NCBI GenBank assembly: GCA_031283015.1
Contig: JAITCQ010000054.1
Span: 1 to 14,961 of the forward strand
Reading direction: 5' to 3'
DNA from: Candidatus Methanoplasma sp.
Lineage (GTDB): Archaea; Thermoplasmatota; Thermoplasmata; Methanomassiliicoccales; Methanomethylophilaceae
DNA length: 14,961 nt
The notes under the pieces were generated by a model, which saw nothing but the letters and a program-made list of their open reading frames with translations, was not told the origin of the DNA and did not search any database. The translations under genes and the position numbers were made by a program. Shown here piece by piece: positions 13,919 to 14,961 of this stretch; the first letter of the stretch is position 1, and each line of letters begins with the position of its first letter.

Positions 13919-13926
13919 TTTATATA
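13919..13926 (+). promoter_or_regulatory. strong box A upstream of SRP54
   Basis: TTTATATA preceded by the purine-rich GAAAACG, a good BRE-like context. It predicts a start near 13948, about 115 nt before the SRP54 ATG. The palindrome TTTCTAGAAA ends 3 nt before it. Confidence 0.6.
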
Positions 13927-13942
13927 CAATCTTAGCTGATAA

Positions 13943-14018
13943 GTGTCTACGGGGAAAAAAGGTCAGCTCTGTAGAGTGCATCCCATCCCTTCTGACTGGC
14001 TGGCCTGTTCCCGCACTT
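13943..14018 (+). ncRNA. candidate structured leader or small RNA ahead of SRP54
   Basis: Starting at about the predicted transcript start, GTG (13943-13945) pairs with CAC, and CGGG (13950-13953) with CCCG, near 14010-14016, with AA/TT continuing after a bulged G. Inside, GGTCAG (13961-13966) pairs with CTGACT (13992-13997). It may be the folded first part of a 115-nt SRP54 leader or an independent small RNA. The helices are bulged, so support is moderate. It has no T arm and is not a tRNA. Confidence 0.3.
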
Positions 14019-14062
14019 ACAATATTCTAAAATATCATTGAAGCAATAGCAGGTGTGATCTC

Positions 14063-14961
14063 ATGGTTCTGGAAGGATTGGGAAAATCGCTCAGGGACGT
14101 AATTGCGCACATAGGGAGTTCCTCCGTCGTTGACGAGGAGCTCGTCAGAGAGATATCTAAAGAACTCCAGCGGGCGCTGCTCCAGGCGGATGTCAACGTC
14201 CAATTGGTGCTGGAGATCACGAACAGGATCCAAGATCGCGCCCTGAATGAGAAGCCCCCGGCGGGAAAGAGTTCCAAGGATCACGTGATCGGCATTATCC
14301 ACAAGGAAATGGTGTCCCTTCTCGACAACGGCGGCGGATTGGCGCTCAAACCGCAGACCATCATGATGGTGGGTCTGTACGGTCAGGGAAAGACCACCAC
14401 CACCGGGAAACTGGCGCTGTTCCTTTCCAAAAAAGGGTTCAGCGTCGGACTCATCGGTGCGGATGTCTACAGGCCCGGCGCGCTGGACCAGCTGCAGCAG
14501 CTGGGAGCGAAAATCAATGTGGAGGTCTACGGGGAACCCGGCAACAAGAACGCGGCGGAGATCGTAAAGAACGGCAAAGCGAAATTCTCCGACAAGAAGA
14601 TAGTGATCGTCGACACATCCGGGCGCCACGCGCTGGAAGAAGACCTTATACAGGAATTGAAGGACATCGCGGCGGTGTCCAAACCCGACGAGAGGGTATT
14701 GGTCCTTGACGCGCAGGTGGGGCAGCAGGCGGGTCCGCAGGCGGATGCGTTCAACAAAGCCGTCGGCGTGACGGGCGTGATCCTGACAAAATTGGACGGC
14801 ACAGCGAAAGGCGGCGGGGCCCTTTCCGCAGTGGCCAGAACGAACGCCAGGATAATATTCATCGGCACAGGGGAGCACATACGCGATCTCGAATCGTTCA
14901 ACGCAGACCGGTTCATCTCCCGGCTGCTGGGGATGGGCGACCTTGCGGCTCTGGTCCAGAT
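14063..14961 (+). CDS. srp54: signal recognition particle GTPase SRP54 (3' end outside window)
   Basis: The visible 299 residues comprise the N domain (about 1-90, with the ALLQADVNV motif) and most of the G domain of archaeal SRP54. This GTPase binds 7S RNA and the signal sequences of nascent membrane and secreted proteins and docks with FtsY. Motifs: P-loop GLYGQGKTT (104-112), DVYRPGALDQLQ (134-145), DTSGR (184-188) and TKLDGTAKGGG (242-252). The methionine-rich M domain, about 150 further residues, is beyond the window. Shine-Dalgarno AGGTGTGAT sits 3 nt before the ATG. The nearest strong promoter is about 140 nt upstream, so the leader is unusually long unless the weaker CTAAAATA near 14027-14034 is used. 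Confidence 0.95.
   Translation, partial: MVLEGLGKSLRDVIAHIGSSSVVDEELVREISKELQRALLQADVNVQLVLEITNRIQDRALNEKPPAGKSSKDHVIGIIHKEMVSLLDNGGGLALKPQTIMMVGLYGQGKTTTTGKLALFLSKKGFSVGLIGADVYRPGALDQLQQLGAKINVEVYGEPGNKNAAEIVKNGKAKFSDKKIVIVDTSGRHALEEDLIQELKDIAAVSKPDERVLVLDAQVGQQAGPQADAFNKAVGVTGVILTKLDGTAKGGGALSAVARTNARIIFIGTGEHIRDLESFNADRFISRLLGMGDLAALVQ

Larger units (their letters stand above)
13691..14062 (+). other. gene-free stretch with hairpins and two promoters
   Basis: I find no convincing protein gene. A box A-like ACATATAAG (13753-13761) predicts a start near 13783, where a hairpin GAACG/CGTTC (13783-13787 with 13796-13800) begins. GC-rich structure follows: palindrome CCGGCGCCGG (13813-13822) and GGAGC/GCTCC (13827-13831 with 13841-13845). 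ACATCG/CGATGT forms a hairpin at 13889-13906, followed by the palindrome TTTCTAGAAA (13906-13915), the TATA box TTTATATA (13919-13926), and the structured leader described separately. Confidence 0.5.

Noticed and set aside
13943..14018. A tRNA, suggested by a D-arm-like segment (CAGCTCTGTAGAG)
   Set aside because: No T arm with TTCRA loop and no matching anticodon arm.
13806..14030. Possible small basic protein before SRP54
   Set aside because: Arginine/glycine-rich translation of GC-rich hairpin sequence, no ribosome site and no recognisable domain; it also runs across the SRP54 promoter.
1..14961. CRISPR array, insertion sequence or prophage
   Set aside because: No regularly spaced repeats, no transposase or integrase-like frame and no terminal inverted repeats were seen.

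Overview
The window is archaeal and reads best as part of a methylotrophic methanogen of the order Methanomassiliicoccales. Evidence: a methanol methyltransferase pair (mtaC-mtaB), an archaeal SRP54, TATA (box A) promoters about 26 nt ahead of predicted transcript starts, several apparently leaderless genes, and a tRNA-Ala without an encoded CCA. None of the 13 complete genes ends in TAG (9 TGA, 4 TAA), which fits a pyrrolysine-using methylotroph but does not prove it. The exact genus cannot be fixed from this window.

Left part (1-5030) is corrinoid and methanol metabolism. A Cys/His-rich partial protein and a CobW-type GTPase overlap by 4 nt on the minus strand. Divergent to them is a CbiA/CfbB-type a,c-diamide synthase. 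The mtaC-mtaB operon follows; its promoter carries a palindrome between TATA box and start site and a hairpin at the 5' end of the leader. Together these genes could make or load the corrinoid cofactor and use it to take the methyl group from methanol.

Between mtaB and a convergent OFA-type MFS transporter (5031-5322) there is no protein gene. There is a candidate structured RNA (about 5133-5239) with its own tRNA-like promoter and a long closing helix. The MFS promoter carries a concentric palindrome.

The middle (6653-8793) is a minus-strand run: stomatin/SPFH protein, its NfeD partner, an EncFtn-like ferritin domain protein, and tRNA-Ala(CGC). Then come an AlkC-type DNA alkylation repair gene and a small zinc-ribbon protein (plus strand). 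Convergent to these are purB (adenylosuccinate lyase) and a small two-helix membrane protein (minus strand). purB has a perfect 16-bp palindrome over its start codon.

The right part holds a long acidic/lysine-rich coiled-coil protein with two 162-bp tandem repeats, a 400-bp gene-free stretch with hairpins and strong promoters, and the first two thirds of SRP54, cut by the window end.

The strongest candidate for something undescribed is the structured RNA next to mtaB. Others are the promoter palindromes of mtaCB, the MFS gene and purB, and the structured stretch ahead of SRP54.
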